Shown: piece by piece, positions 56,561 through 64,000 of the stretch
Layout of the letters: each line of letters begins with the position of its first letter
Position numbering within the stretch: the first letter of the stretch is position 1
Assembly: GCA_020161145.1 (NCBI GenBank)
Contig: JAIUPQ010000006.1
Coordinates: 124,001-188,000 of the forward strand
DNA: 64,000 bases
Direction: 5' to 3'
Source: Pseudomonadota bacterium
GTDB lineage: Bacteria; Pseudomonadota; Gammaproteobacteria; Burkholderiales; Burkholderiaceae_C
Position numbers and translations under genes: made by a program
Notes under the pieces: model-generated
What the model saw: the letters and a program-made list of their open reading frames with translations, nothing else
What the model was told of the DNA's origin: nothing
The model's database searches: none

Positions 56561-57886
56561 ATGGCCACATTGAACGAAACACACGATCCCGCGCTGGCCA
56601 GCTGGGTCGCATCCGCCAACCAGGCAGGCGCCGACTTTCCCATCCAGAACCTGCCCTTCGGCGTCTTTCGCCGACGCGGCACGCAGGAAACCTGGCGCGG
56701 CGGCGTCGCCATTGGCGACCACATCCTCGACCCGGGCGCCGCGCAGGCCGCCGGTGTCTTCGATGCCAGCGCCGCCGCGGCAGCCACCGCCTGCGGCGAG
56801 GCCAGCCTGAACCGCCTCATGGCCATGGGCCCCGCTGCCTGGTCGGCCTTGCGGCTGGCCCTCTCGCGCGCGCTGCGCCAGGGCGCCGCGCAGGCAAGCG
56901 CGCTGCGCAGTTGCCTGGTGCCGCAGGCCGACGCCGAATACACCGTGCCCGCGCACATCGGCGACTACACCGACTTCTACACCTCGGTGCACCACGCCAC
57001 GCATATCGGCCAGCAGTTCAGGCCCGACAACCCGCTGCTGCCCAACTACAAGTGGATCCCGATCGGCTACCACGGGCGGGCATCCAGCATCATCGTTTCG
57101 GGCCAGGACTTCCACCGTCCCCATGGCCAGATCCTGCCGCCCGGCGCCACGGCACCGGTGTTCGGTCCCAGCCGGAAGATGGACATCGAGCTGGAGCTGG
57201 CCGTCTACATCGGCGTCGGCAACGCGCGCGGCCACCCCATTGCCCTGGCCGACGCCGAGGCGCACGTATTCGGTCTGTCGCTGCTCAACGATTGGTCCGC
57301 ACGCGACATCCAGTCCTGGGAATACCAGCCGCTGGGGCCGTTTCTGTCCAAGAACTTCGCCACCACGGTCTCGCCCTGGATCGTCACGCTCGAAGCGCTG
57401 GCGCCCTACCGCACCGCGCCGCCGGTGCGCGACGCCGGCGATCCGCCGCCCCTGCCCTACCTCGATGCGCCCGCCAACCGCAACGCGGGCGCCATCGACA
57501 TCCAGTTGCAGGTATTGATGCAGACGGCGCGCATGCGCGACCAGGGGCAGGCCGCAGCGCCGCTTGCGGCCACCAGCTACCGCCACGCCTACTGGACGCT
57601 CGCGCAAATGGTGGCGCACCACAGCGTCAACGGCTGCAACCTGCAGCCGGGAGACCTGCTGGGCACTGGCACGCTGTCAGGCCCCACGCTGGACCAGGCC
57701 GGCGCGCTGATTGAGCTGACGGTGGGCGGCCAGCAGCCGCTGACGCTGCCCAATGGCGAGCAGCGCACCTACCTTGACGATGGCGACCGCATGGTGCTGC
57801 GCGGCTGGTGCGAGCGCCCCGGCGCGGCGCGCATCGGCTTCGGAGACTGCGCCGCCACCTTGCTGCCGGCGCTGATGCAGGTGTAG
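56561..57886 (+). CDS. fahA: Fumarylacetoacetase
   Basis: This 441-residue enzyme hydrolyses fumarylacetoacetate to fumarate and acetoacetate. An N-terminal domain (ASANQAGADFPIQNLPFGVFRR) precedes the catalytic domain with DYTDFYTSVHHATHIG, metal-binding Glu in DIELELAVYIG and NDWSARDIQSWEYQPLGPFLSKNFATTVSPW. It lies 18 bases after hmgA. No maleylacetoacetate isomerase gene is adjacent. An Rhs fragment begins immediately after its stop. Confidence 0.97.
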   Translation: MATLNETHDPALASWVASANQAGADFPIQNLPFGVFRRRGTQETWRGGVAIGDHILDPGAAQAAGVFDASAAAAATACGEASLNRLMAMGPAAWSALRLALSRALRQGAAQASALRSCLVPQADAEYTVPAHIGDYTDFYTSVHHATHIGQQFRPDNPLLPNYKWIPIGYHGRASSIIVSGQDFHRPHGQILPPGATAPVFGPSRKMDIELELAVYIGVGNARGHPIALADAEAHVFGLSLLNDWSARDIQSWEYQPLGPFLSKNFATTVSPWIVTLEALAPYRTAPPVRDAGDPPPLPYLDAPANRNAGAIDIQLQVLMQTARMRDQGQAAAPLAATSYRHAYWTLAQMVAHHSVNGCNLQPGDLLGTGTLSGPTLDQAGALIELTVGGQQPLTLPNGEQRTYLDDGDRMVLRGWCERPGAARIGFGDCAATLLPALMQV

Positions 57887-58053
57887 GCCGCCTGCACGGC
57901 GCCTTGGCCGGCATCGCCGGCCAAGGCCATGCGCGTGGCGCTGATGTGCCGGCCAGCCTTGTCGTAGGTCAGCACCACGCCGTAGGCGCCTTGCACGATC
58001 TGGCCGGTGCCGTCCAGCGTGCCCATGGTGATCAGGAAGCGGTTGGCGGCGTT
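57887..58053 (-). pseudogene. Rhs/YD-repeat protein fragment (downstream piece)
   Basis: On the minus strand this stretch encodes NAANRFLITMGTLDGTGQIVQGAYGVVLTYDKAGRHISATRMALAGDAGQ, a YD-type repeat typical of Rhs proteins. It runs up to the fahA stop and has no start or stop of its own. It continues the text of the piece at 58292-58400 across a 238-bp inserted element. Confidence 0.75.
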
Positions 58054-58291
58054 GCCCTGGCTGCGGGGGTTGACTGCGCGTGAGCGTGCCCTGATGGGCG
58101 GGTCAGGCAAGGCGCGCCGACGCGGTGGGCTCATGCCCACAAGGAAGGCGCTACGCCGCATGGCGCGGCCAGCGGGGTGCGATCACGTGCAGAGCGCTGG
58201 GGGCGTAGCGCCAATGCCTGTGGAGGGCATGGCGGAGGCTCGGCTCAGGCGCACCCGAAGCCGTCAAGCGATCAGCCCCCGCAGCCAGGGC
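58054..58291. mobile_element. 238-bp MITE-like element with 20-bp terminal inverted repeats
   Basis: The ends GCCCTGGCTGCGGGGGTTGA (58054-58073) and the reverse complement of GCCCTGGCTGCGGGGGCTGA (58272-58291) match at 19 of 20 positions. The element breaks an Rhs repeat exactly between WYT and NAANRFL. Its interior encodes no transposase; a short frame MRRSAFLVGMSPPRRRALPDPP resembles ORFs of repeat elements in related genomes. No target duplication is obvious. Confidence 0.6.
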
Positions 58292-58400
58292 CTGGGTGTA
58301 CCAGCTGTTGTCCTGGCGGCGCACGCCCAGGTACGGCGGGTCGAAGTAGTTGGCGATGGCAGCGCGGCGGTTGCCCACGGCGCTATCCGCAGGCGCACCG
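58292..58400 (-). pseudogene. Rhs/YD-repeat protein fragment (middle piece)
   Basis: The minus strand encodes DSAVGNRRAAIANYFDPPYLGVRRQDNSWYT, the A-V-G-N-R-R type Rhs repeat. It is followed at once by the inserted inverted-repeat element. It is a short in-frame relic with no gene ends. Confidence 0.7.
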
Positions 58401-58471
58401 ATGCTGCGGCGGTGGCGTATAGGTACCAGACAGGCAAGGGCATGGGTGAATACCCCATAACGACGGCCTTC

Positions 58472-58801
58472 TCAATCATTGGCAGCCTTGTATACGCGCC
58501 GCAAACCGTCCTCGACGCCAGAGGCCTTCGACAGCTCGCGGTTGGCCTCCAGTACCAGCATTTCTGCCTCTTCGAACTTGCCCTCCCGCACGAGCACTTC
58601 GGACTGACCTATCGCGTCACGCACCATCTCGTACAACCCGAGGTCTTCGAGACCGTCTCGGATGGCCTCGACTTCCTCCATGTAGCGCGGGTACCCGTGG
58701 GACAGAAGGAACTCATCAATACCGTCCCGGTACATCGGGATGCCGCCTTGCAGACCATCCAACGTGTTGCAGAACTGCCTTACTGCCTTTGCGTTTCTCA
58801 T
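58472..58801 (-). CDS. Hypothetical protein, candidate Rhs immunity protein
   Basis: I do not recognise this 109-residue acidic helical protein. It begins MRNAKAVRQFCNTLDGLQGGIPMYRDGID and ends LSKASGVEDGLRRVYKAAND. ATG 58801 has GGAAGG at a good distance upstream. The gene is intact while everything around it is broken Rhs sequence. It starts 19 bases after a short reading frame that looks like the end of an Rhs toxin domain. This position is where immunity genes of Rhs effectors sit. Codon use is less GC-rich than in the flanks. The immunity role is inference. Confidence 0.6.
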   Translation of the reverse strand: MRNAKAVRQFCNTLDGLQGGIPMYRDGIDEFLLSHGYPRYMEEVEAIRDGLEDLGLYEMVRDAIGQSEVLVREGKFEEAEMLVLEANRELSKASGVEDGLRRVYKAAND

Positions 58802-58820
58802 GTGCTCTACCTTCCCAATT

Positions 58821-58926
58821 TCACCTTCGGCGGGAAGTCGGCACGACGCCATAGGGCGTGGCCACCTTACCGCTCGTTGCGCCCGTGTAACGGTAGAAGT
58901 TTTCGAACTGCGGGGTCATGGCCTTC
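58821..58926 (-). pseudogene. Possible C-terminal tail of an Rhs toxin domain
   Basis: Just before the candidate immunity gene the minus strand has an open frame ending AMTPQFENFYRYTGATSGK, VATPYGVVPTSRRR and a stop at 58821. An IS3 remnant cuts off everything upstream. Aromatic-rich content and position suit the end of an effector tip, but the piece is only 35 residues long. Confidence 0.4.
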
Positions 58927-59354
58927 GTGTCCACTAACGAGGTCTTGTCATCAATCCAAGACCTGCGACCAGGTCCAAGTGAGGTTGCCCCTGAAATCCG
59001 GAGTGCATAGCCCGATCATCAAGCGGCAGGTTTGTGCTGCGCCGCCAGCCAGCGTGTTGCTCGAACTGCATCGGGCTGAGGTAGCCCAGCGCCGAATGTA
59101 GTCGCCAGTGGTTGTAGAAGGCGACCCCATCCATCACCGCCTGCCGTGCCTGCTCGCGCGTGGCGAATCGGCGGCCATGGATGCAGGCCGTCTTCAGCCG
59201 ACCCCACAGGCTCTCGGTGGGCGGGGGTGCACGGGGCCAGGTCTTGCCTTTTGCCCAAGGCGCACGCGCACGGGGGCTCAGGCGTTGCAAAGTCGCCGGC
59301 AAAAGGCATGACCTGACCCTGCGGCTTGCGCCTCGAACACAGAATTTCGGACAC
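58927..59354 (-). mobile_element. Internally deleted IS3-family insertion sequence
   Basis: The 428-bp remnant has ends GTGTCC / GGACAC flanked by a 3-bp TTC on each side (58924-58926 and 59355-59357), as expected for an IS3-type target duplication. Inside is the C-terminal part of an OrfB integrase-core transposase: ESLWGRLKTACIHGRRFATREQARQAVMDGVAFYNHWRLHSALGYLSPMQFEQ. The usual end WLAAQHKPAA is in another frame, so a frameshift is present too. OrfA and most of OrfB are gone. Confidence 0.8.
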
Positions 59355-59610
59355 TTCTCCCACCGGCCTCGCTCCAGCGGCCCACGGTTTTGCGCACGGC
59401 CAGCACGCGCTGGCCCAGCTCGTTGGTGGTGTACTCGGTGGTGGCGCCCAGCTCATTGATGTAGCGCCGCTCGTCGCCAAAGCCATCCCATTCGTGTTGG
59501 CGCGACTCGCCCATGGCGTCCCACTCGCGTGTGACGTTCTGGCTGGCCCCGGCGTAGGTCTTGCGCGTGACGTTGCCGTTGGCGTCGGTCAGCGCGGTCA
59601 GGCGGCCCCG
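59355..59610 (-). pseudogene. Rhs/YD-repeat protein fragment (upstream piece)
   Basis: The minus strand encodes GRLTALTDANGNVTRKTYAG, EWDAMGESRQHEWDGFGDERRYINELGATTEYTTNELGQRVLAVRKTVGRWSEAGG, a string of Y-D-type repeats from an Rhs protein. It starts immediately after the stop codon of the ankyrin gene and is cut by the IS3 remnant. The main Rhs body with its conserved core is absent. Confidence 0.78.
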
Positions 59611-60558
59611 TTACTGTTTGGTGGTAGACGATCTGCGGCTTTCCTGTTCTTGCCACCGTGCAAGGTGCTCGCGCCGCGTTTGAGCTACATCGTAGTAGCC
59701 CTCGGTGAGCCACGCCTCGGGCGTATCTTGGGGAGTGTAGTTCTCGACATCCGGTGATCGGCTGGGCTTATAGGCCCGGTAGATGCGCCCGCCCTTGGAG
59801 CGGATTTTCTCTAAAAGTACCAATCGGGCCGGGCGAAAGTCCTCGCTCCATGGGCGACCTTGCAAAATATCGGCAATGTCGTCCAAGTCCATCGCGCCAT
59901 GGTCGATCAAATACGCCACCACATCGAACTGGCCCAACGCGGCCGCACTGCTCGCCGCCGGTTTGTGCCCTGTCGACGCCGCATTCGGATGCGGCACATA
60001 GTTGACATCGGCACCGTGTTCGACAATGGTCTTGACGGCTTCGAAATCCATCACCGACTTGCTCAGAAGACTGTCCCCGTCGTATCGACCACTGTCGTCG
60101 GATTTCGCGCGCGGCGGCATCCGTGTGTTGGGGTCGGCGCCGTATCGCAACAACATGTCGATGAGCTTGGCCGCATCACTTTGCGTGAGTATCAGGATGA
60201 ACGGCAAAGGCTTGCTGAGCACGGGATCCTCCACCGCAAAGTTTGGATCCGCCCCCCGCTTGAGCAAGGCCTCCATGCCTTGCAGGTTGCGGTTGATGAT
60301 GGCGTAGCCCAGTGCCGTCATGCCTTGCGCACCGGTGGCATTGACGTTCACGCCCGCATCGAGCAGGCGATTGACTTCGGCCACGCGCCCCTGCGCGGCG
60401 GCGTCGGCCAGCAATGCCACCTGGGGATCAGGAAACATCTGCTGGGCGGTGGGCATGGTGGGTTTGGGTGGCAAGGTGGTGGCCGCCATGACGGCGCTGG
60501 CAGCCAGCGCACTGGCCAAGGCCAGTGCGGCGATCAGAGACTTGCTGGTCATGGACAT
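59611..60558 (-). CDS. Exported ankyrin-repeat protein
   Basis: This 315-residue protein has a signal peptide (LIAALALASALAASAVMAA). Four or so ankyrin repeats follow: VALLADAAAQGRVAEVNRLLDAGVNVNATGAQGMTALGYAI, LQGMEALLKRGADPNF, AAKLIDMLLRYGADPNTR and FEAVKTIVEHGADVNY. Ankyrin proteins of this kind often stand next to Rhs or type VI effector genes and may guard the periplasm. The gene is intact and directly abuts Rhs debris at its stop. ATG 60558 is used because the signal peptide starts there. Confidence 0.83.
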   Translation of the reverse strand: MSMTSKSLIAALALASALAASAVMAATTLPPKPTMPTAQQMFPDPQVALLADAAAQGRVAEVNRLLDAGVNVNATGAQGMTALGYAIINRNLQGMEALLKRGADPNFAVEDPVLSKPLPFILILTQSDAAKLIDMLLRYGADPNTRMPPRAKSDDSGRYDGDSLLSKSVMDFEAVKTIVEHGADVNYVPHPNAASTGHKPAASSAAALGQFDVVAYLIDHGAMDLDDIADILQGRPWSEDFRPARLVLLEKIRSKGGRIYRAYKPSRSPDVENYTPQDTPEAWLTEGYYDVAQTRREHLARWQEQESRRSSTTKQ

Positions 60559-60706
60559 GAACTGATGTTTGGGCCGTGAAGGCACCTCGAATGGAGGGCC
60601 ATGTTCGCGCAGGTGAGAGCCGGCCCAATTCTGACCGGTCAACGCGGGCCTGGCAGCCGCTTCATGAAGCTGGCCAAGCCGCGCCCTGACGTCAGTAGAC
60701 TGCCCC

Positions 60707-62533
60707 ATGCTCAAGCCCCTTGCCCTGGCGCTGGCCGCCTTCTTCGCCCTGCCCGCCACCGCCACCTCGGCCCACGACGCGCTGCGCACCCACGCCGAGG
60801 CCACGGCCTATGCCGAGACGGGCCGCTATGCCGAGGTGCAGCGGCTGTGCGCCGCCTATGCGCGCGCCTACCCCGATGCGGTGCGCTGCATCACCTGGGG
60901 CACCAGCGTGCTGGGCCGGCCCATGGTGGCGCTGGTGGCCAGCCGCACGGGGGCGCTGACGCCCGAGGCCGCTGCGCGTGGGGGCTGGCCGGTGCTGCTG
61001 GTGCAGGGCGGCATCCATGCGGGCGAGATCGACGGCAAGGATGCCGGCTTCGAGGCGCTGCGCACGCTGCTGGCCGACCGCGCCCCCGGGGCGGCGCTGC
61101 GGCGGCAGGTGCTGGTGTTCGTGCCGGTGTTCAACGTGGATGGGCACGAACGCTTTGGCGCCTGGATGCGCCCCAACCAGCGCGGCCCGCAGGAGATGGG
61201 CTGGCGCGTGACGGCGCAAAACCTCAACCTCAACCGCGACTACGCCAAGGCCGACGCACCCGAGATGCAGGCCATGCTGCGGTTGGTGCAGCGCTGGGAT
61301 CCGCTGGCGGTGCTGGACCTGCACGTGACCGACGGCGCGCAGTTCGAGCACGAGATGTCCATCCAGGTGGAGCCCGGTTACGCGGGCGATGCGGCCTTGC
61401 GCCCGCATGGCCGTGCGCTGCGCGACGGTGTGCTGGCGGCCCTGCGCGCGCAGGGCGCGCGGCCGCAGCCGTTCTACATGGCATTCGAGGAAGGCGACAA
61501 CCCGGTCTCGGGTTTTGCCGATGGCGTCTCGCCGCCACGTTTTTCCACCGGCTATTTCTGGTTGCGCAACCGACTGGCCATGCTGGTGGAGGCCCATTCG
61601 TGGCGGCCTTACGCACAGCGCGTGGCGCTGACGCGCACGGTGGTGCTGGCCAGTGCCACCCTGGTGGCCGAGCAGGGCCGCGCCTGGCGCACCGATGCGC
61701 TGGCGGCCGACGCCCGTGCAGCGGCGCTGGCCGGCCAGCCGGTGGCGCTGACCTATGCGGCCACGCCGGCCGCGCGCGAGATCGATTTCGCCGGCTATGC
61801 CTACACGCGCACGCCGTCCGAGGTGTCGGGCGCGCTGATGACGCGCTATGACGAGACGCAGCCCCAGACCTGGCGCGTGCCGCTGCAAGACGAGGTGGTG
61901 CCGGCCCTGACGCTGACGGCGCCCGTGGGCGGCTACGTGGTCAGCCCGGCGGTGGCTGAAGGTGTGGCCGCCAAGCTGAGCCAGCATGGCGTGCGCTTTG
62001 AGCGGCTGCGCGCAGGCTGGGGCGAGATGCCGCTGGCCACCTTCCGCGCCGAGCGCATCGAGCGTGCGGCCGCCACGTCTGAAGGGCGCACGCGGCTGAC
62101 GTTGGCCGGTACCTGGCAGCCTGAGCGCCGCCACGTGGCGGCCGGTGCGCTGTGGGTGCCCATGGCCCAGCCGCTGGCCCGCCTGGCCATGCACTTGCTG
62201 GAGCCGCAGGCGCCCGACTCGCTCTCGGCCTGGGGGCACTTTCTGGCCTTCTACGAGCAGAAGGAATACATGGAGCCCTATGTGGCCGAGGCCGTGGCGC
62301 GCGAGATGCTCAAGGAGCCGGCGGTGCGCGAGGCGTTCGAGGCCCGGCTGCGCGATGACCCGGCGTTTGCCGCCAGCCCCGCCGAGCGGCTGGCGTTCTT
62401 CTACCGCCGCCACCCGTCATGGGACGAACAGTTTGGCCTCTACCCGGTGTGGCGGCTGGAGCAGGCGCCGCCAGCCATCAATCCAGCTGGTAAGGCGTGG
62501 CGCGCGCGTCCAGCCCCGCGCGCAACGCGCTGA
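60707..62533 (+). CDS. M14-family zinc carboxypeptidase
   Basis: This 608-residue exported metallopeptidase has a signal peptide (ALALAAFFALPATATSA). The M14 zinc site is seen in GGIHAGEIDGKDAG (His, Glu) and in VLDLHVTDG (His). FNVDGHERFG and NLNLNRDYAK are family landmarks. It probably trims peptides or proteins in the periplasm. The 3' end overlaps the opposite-strand CinA-type gene by 56 bases. Confidence 0.88.
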   Translation: MLKPLALALAAFFALPATATSAHDALRTHAEATAYAETGRYAEVQRLCAAYARAYPDAVRCITWGTSVLGRPMVALVASRTGALTPEAAARGGWPVLLVQGGIHAGEIDGKDAGFEALRTLLADRAPGAALRRQVLVFVPVFNVDGHERFGAWMRPNQRGPQEMGWRVTAQNLNLNRDYAKADAPEMQAMLRLVQRWDPLAVLDLHVTDGAQFEHEMSIQVEPGYAGDAALRPHGRALRDGVLAALRAQGARPQPFYMAFEEGDNPVSGFADGVSPPRFSTGYFWLRNRLAMLVEAHSWRPYAQRVALTRTVVLASATLVAEQGRAWRTDALAADARAAALAGQPVALTYAATPAAREIDFAGYAYTRTPSEVSGALMTRYDETQPQTWRVPLQDEVVPALTLTAPVGGYVVSPAVAEGVAAKLSQHGVRFERLRAGWGEMPLATFRAERIERAAATSEGRTRLTLAGTWQPERRHVAAGALWVPMAQPLARLAMHLLEPQAPDSLSAWGHFLAFYEQKEYMEPYVAEAVAREMLKEPAVREAFEARLRDDPAFAASPAERLAFFYRRHPSWDEQFGLYPVWRLEQAPPAINPAGKAWRARPAPRATR

Positions 62534-63275
62534 AGGCCAGCGCCGCGTCGGCCGCCGGGCCTTTGACGCCCAGCTCCACGTGCGGGCCGCGCGGGTGGGC
62601 TTTGTCCACCACCGGCAGGCTGAAGACGCGCACCGTGGGGTGATCGGCCTCGATGCGCTGCATCAGCGGCGTGAGGTCGGCCTCGAAGGCGCGGGTGGCG
62701 TAGAGCTGGTGCTCGGCCCAGTCGCGCGGGGCCAGGTGGGCGTAGCGGGTGGCCAGCAGGCCGTCCATCATGGGGTGGGCCATGACCGGAAAGCCGGGCA
62801 TGAAGTGCACATCGCCCACGCTGAAGCCCGGAATCTGGTTGAAGGGGTTGGGCAGGATGGCCGCGCCTTGCGGGAAGTGGCCCATTTGCCGGCGCACGGC
62901 CTGGCCGGGGCTGTCGGGGTCGAACGGGATGCCCTGCTCGGCGCAGCGCTGGGCGATGCGCGCGTCGATCAGCGCCACCGCCTCGGGGTGCGGCACCAGC
63001 GGCACGCCCAGCGCGGCGGCGGCGCATTGGCGGGTGTGGTCGTCGGGGGTGGAGCCGATGCCACCGCAGCAAAAGACCACGTCGCCACCCGTGCGCGAGC
63101 GCTGGAAGGCGCGGGCCAGGGTCTCGGTCAGCGCCGGCCGCTCGTCGGCCACGAACTCGGCCCAGGCCAGCGCCTGGCCACGCCCGGCCAGCCGCTGGAC
63201 GACGAACGGCAGGTGGCCGTCCTGGCGCCGGCCGGAGAGGATCTCGTCGCCGATGACAATGAGGCCAAACCGCAT
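62478..63275 (-). CDS. CinA-type molybdopterin-binding domain protein
   Basis: This 265-residue protein begins with FGLIVIGDEILSGRRQDGHLPFVVQRLAGRG and has CCGGIGSTPDDHTRQCAAAALGVPLVPHPEA. These are the hallmarks of the MoCF/CinA N-terminal domain, also found in competence-damage proteins and Mog/MoaB. The nicotinamide-deamidase domain of full-length CinA is missing. It may act as a pyrophosphatase on nucleotide-like metabolites. ATG 63275 lies one base after the stop of the EI24 gene, so the two are coupled. Confidence 0.88.
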   Translation of the reverse strand: MRFGLIVIGDEILSGRRQDGHLPFVVQRLAGRGQALAWAEFVADERPALTETLARAFQRSRTGGDVVFCCGGIGSTPDDHTRQCAAAALGVPLVPHPEAVALIDARIAQRCAEQGIPFDPDSPGQAVRRQMGHFPQGAAILPNPFNQIPGFSVGDVHFMPGFPVMAHPMMDGLLATRYAHLAPRDWAEHQLYATRAFEADLTPLMQRIEADHPTVRVFSLPVVDKAHPRGPHVELGVKGPAADAALAFSALRAGLDARATPYQLD

Positions 63276-63276
63276 G

Positions 63277-64000
63277 TCAATAGATCGGCAGCAGCGGTGG
63301 CGGCACGTCGTGCGGGGGCTCGGGCTCGGGCGGCGGCGGTGGCGCCGGCTCGGCGGCGGCACGCAGCCGGGTCAGGGCGTCCAGCGCATAGTGGGCAAAC
63401 CACAGCGCCGAGAACGCGAACACCACGGTGTACAGCCAGATGGAGATCACGATCATGAAGGGCGCAAAGATCAGCGTGATGGCGCCAAACGCCCAGATCA
63501 GCGTGGGCGCTGCGCCCAGGTAGCCGGTGACGATGCCGATGAGCAGCAGCGGCCAGCGGTGCTCGGTCAGGATCTGCTTGCGCTCGGCCTTGTCGGCGTG
63601 GTCGGCCAGGGCGTCGTAGGCCATGACCTGGGCGGTCATCCAGCCCCAGATCAGCGGCGGGATGAACAGCATCAGCGGCGGAATCAACCACACCGGCATG
63701 GTCACCAACACCCCCACCAGCGCCACCAGCGTGATGACCAGCGAGCGCAGCATGCTGTAGAAAAAACTGGCGCCATGCCGCCGCTCCAGATGCGGGAACC
63801 GGCGCTCACGCACCAGCGACACCAGGGCAGGCGTCATCAGCAAGGCCACCAGCAACAGGCTGACCGCAATCACCACCGGCAGCGCCATGGCCACCACCAG
63901 CAGCGGCGCCACCACGGCCCGAAAGCCCGAGCCGGCAAACCCTTCCAGCCAGGCCAGCGCCGAATCGACCAGGTACCAGGTCTCCAGCGTCTGGCGCACC
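63277..64000 (-). CDS. EI24-domain (CysZ-like) membrane protein, 5' end outside the window
   Basis: The frame is open to the right edge. The visible 240 residues hold about six membrane spans and the EI24/CysZ pattern (VDSALAWLEGFAGSGFRAVVAPLLVVAMALPVV; RERRFPHLERRHGASFFYSMLRSLVITLVAL; LMLFIPPLIWGWMTAQVMAYDALADHA). The C-terminal tail is Pro-rich. Some relatives carry sulfate, but no sulfur genes are in view. Confidence 0.87.
   Translation of the reverse strand, partial: VRQTLETWYLVDSALAWLEGFAGSGFRAVVAPLLVVAMALPVVIAVSLLLVALLMTPALVSLVRERRFPHLERRHGASFFYSMLRSLVITLVALVGVLVTMPVWLIPPLMLFIPPLIWGWMTAQVMAYDALADHADKAERKQILTEHRWPLLLIGIVTGYLGAAPTLIWAFGAITLIFAPFMIVISIWLYTVVFAFSALWFAHYALDALTRLRAAAEPAPPPPPEPEPPHDVPPPLLPIY

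Noticed and set aside
54953-57622. 889-codon open frame on the minus strand
   Set aside because: Antisense to the transporter, hmgA and fahA, whose families are certain.

Overview
The window is GC-rich (roughly 65-70 %) and nearly wall-to-wall coding. The gene content points to a betaproteobacterium of the order Burkholderiales, most likely family Comamonadaceae. The pointers are the glnA-DUF4124-ntrB-ntrC order, a fused indolepyruvate ferredoxin oxidoreductase, AAHS transport next to hmgA-fahA, and short repeat debris of a Comamonadaceae kind. This placement is inferred from gene content; no rRNA or tRNA gene was found to anchor it.

Layout. 1-3.5 kb is the edge of a metal-resistance island: the 3' part of a Zn/Cd/Pb P1B-ATPase, a CDF efflux gene, then an IS110 remnant, a 105-bp inverted-repeat element and a tyrosine recombinase killed by a stop codon in its HxxR box. 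3.6-7.2 kb holds small housekeeping and transport genes and a frameshifted AraC gene. 7.2-17.1 kb is a YfaS/MagD-type alpha-2-macroglobulin locus (DUF2138, DUF1175, A2M, DUF2300) with tag inserted in the operon and a GST gene on the other strand; two tandem diguanylate cyclase genes diverge from it. 20.9-27.9 kb has an EF-G paralogue and gcvT-gcvH-gcvP behind a tandem glycine riboswitch. 28-38.5 kb carries exported proteins, a VapBC-like pair, sdaA, a SWIM/SNF2 helicase and sodC. 38.5-42.1 kb is the indolepyruvate oxidoreductase.

42.1-45 kb is a run of short, less GC-rich accessory genes (GNAT, VOC, DUF4160/DUF2442, a HEPN-like protein, a Cdd1-like protein). 45-52.5 kb has xthA, a lone cheW and the nitrogen-control block ntrC-ntrB-DUF4124-permease-glnA; a GG-N10-GC sigma-54 promoter and an NtrC dyad lie upstream of glnA. 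52.7-57.9 kb is a LysR-regulated homogentisate catabolic cluster. 57.9-59.6 kb is a wrecked Rhs locus: repeat fragments, a possible toxin tail, an intact candidate immunity gene, a deleted IS3 element and a 238-bp terminal-inverted-repeat element. An ankyrin protein, an M14 peptidase, a CinA-type domain protein and a partial EI24 membrane protein finish the window.

How it fits together. Glycine cleavage, serine deamination and glutamine synthesis handle one-carbon units and nitrogen. hmgA-fahA and the indolepyruvate enzyme serve aromatic amino acid catabolism. The A2M locus, SodC, deacetylase and Rhs relics concern the cell envelope and competition. The strongest candidates for new biology are the Rhs toxin-tail/immunity relic, the A2M operon with tag inside and diguanylate cyclases beside it, and the small-gene island at 42-45 kb.
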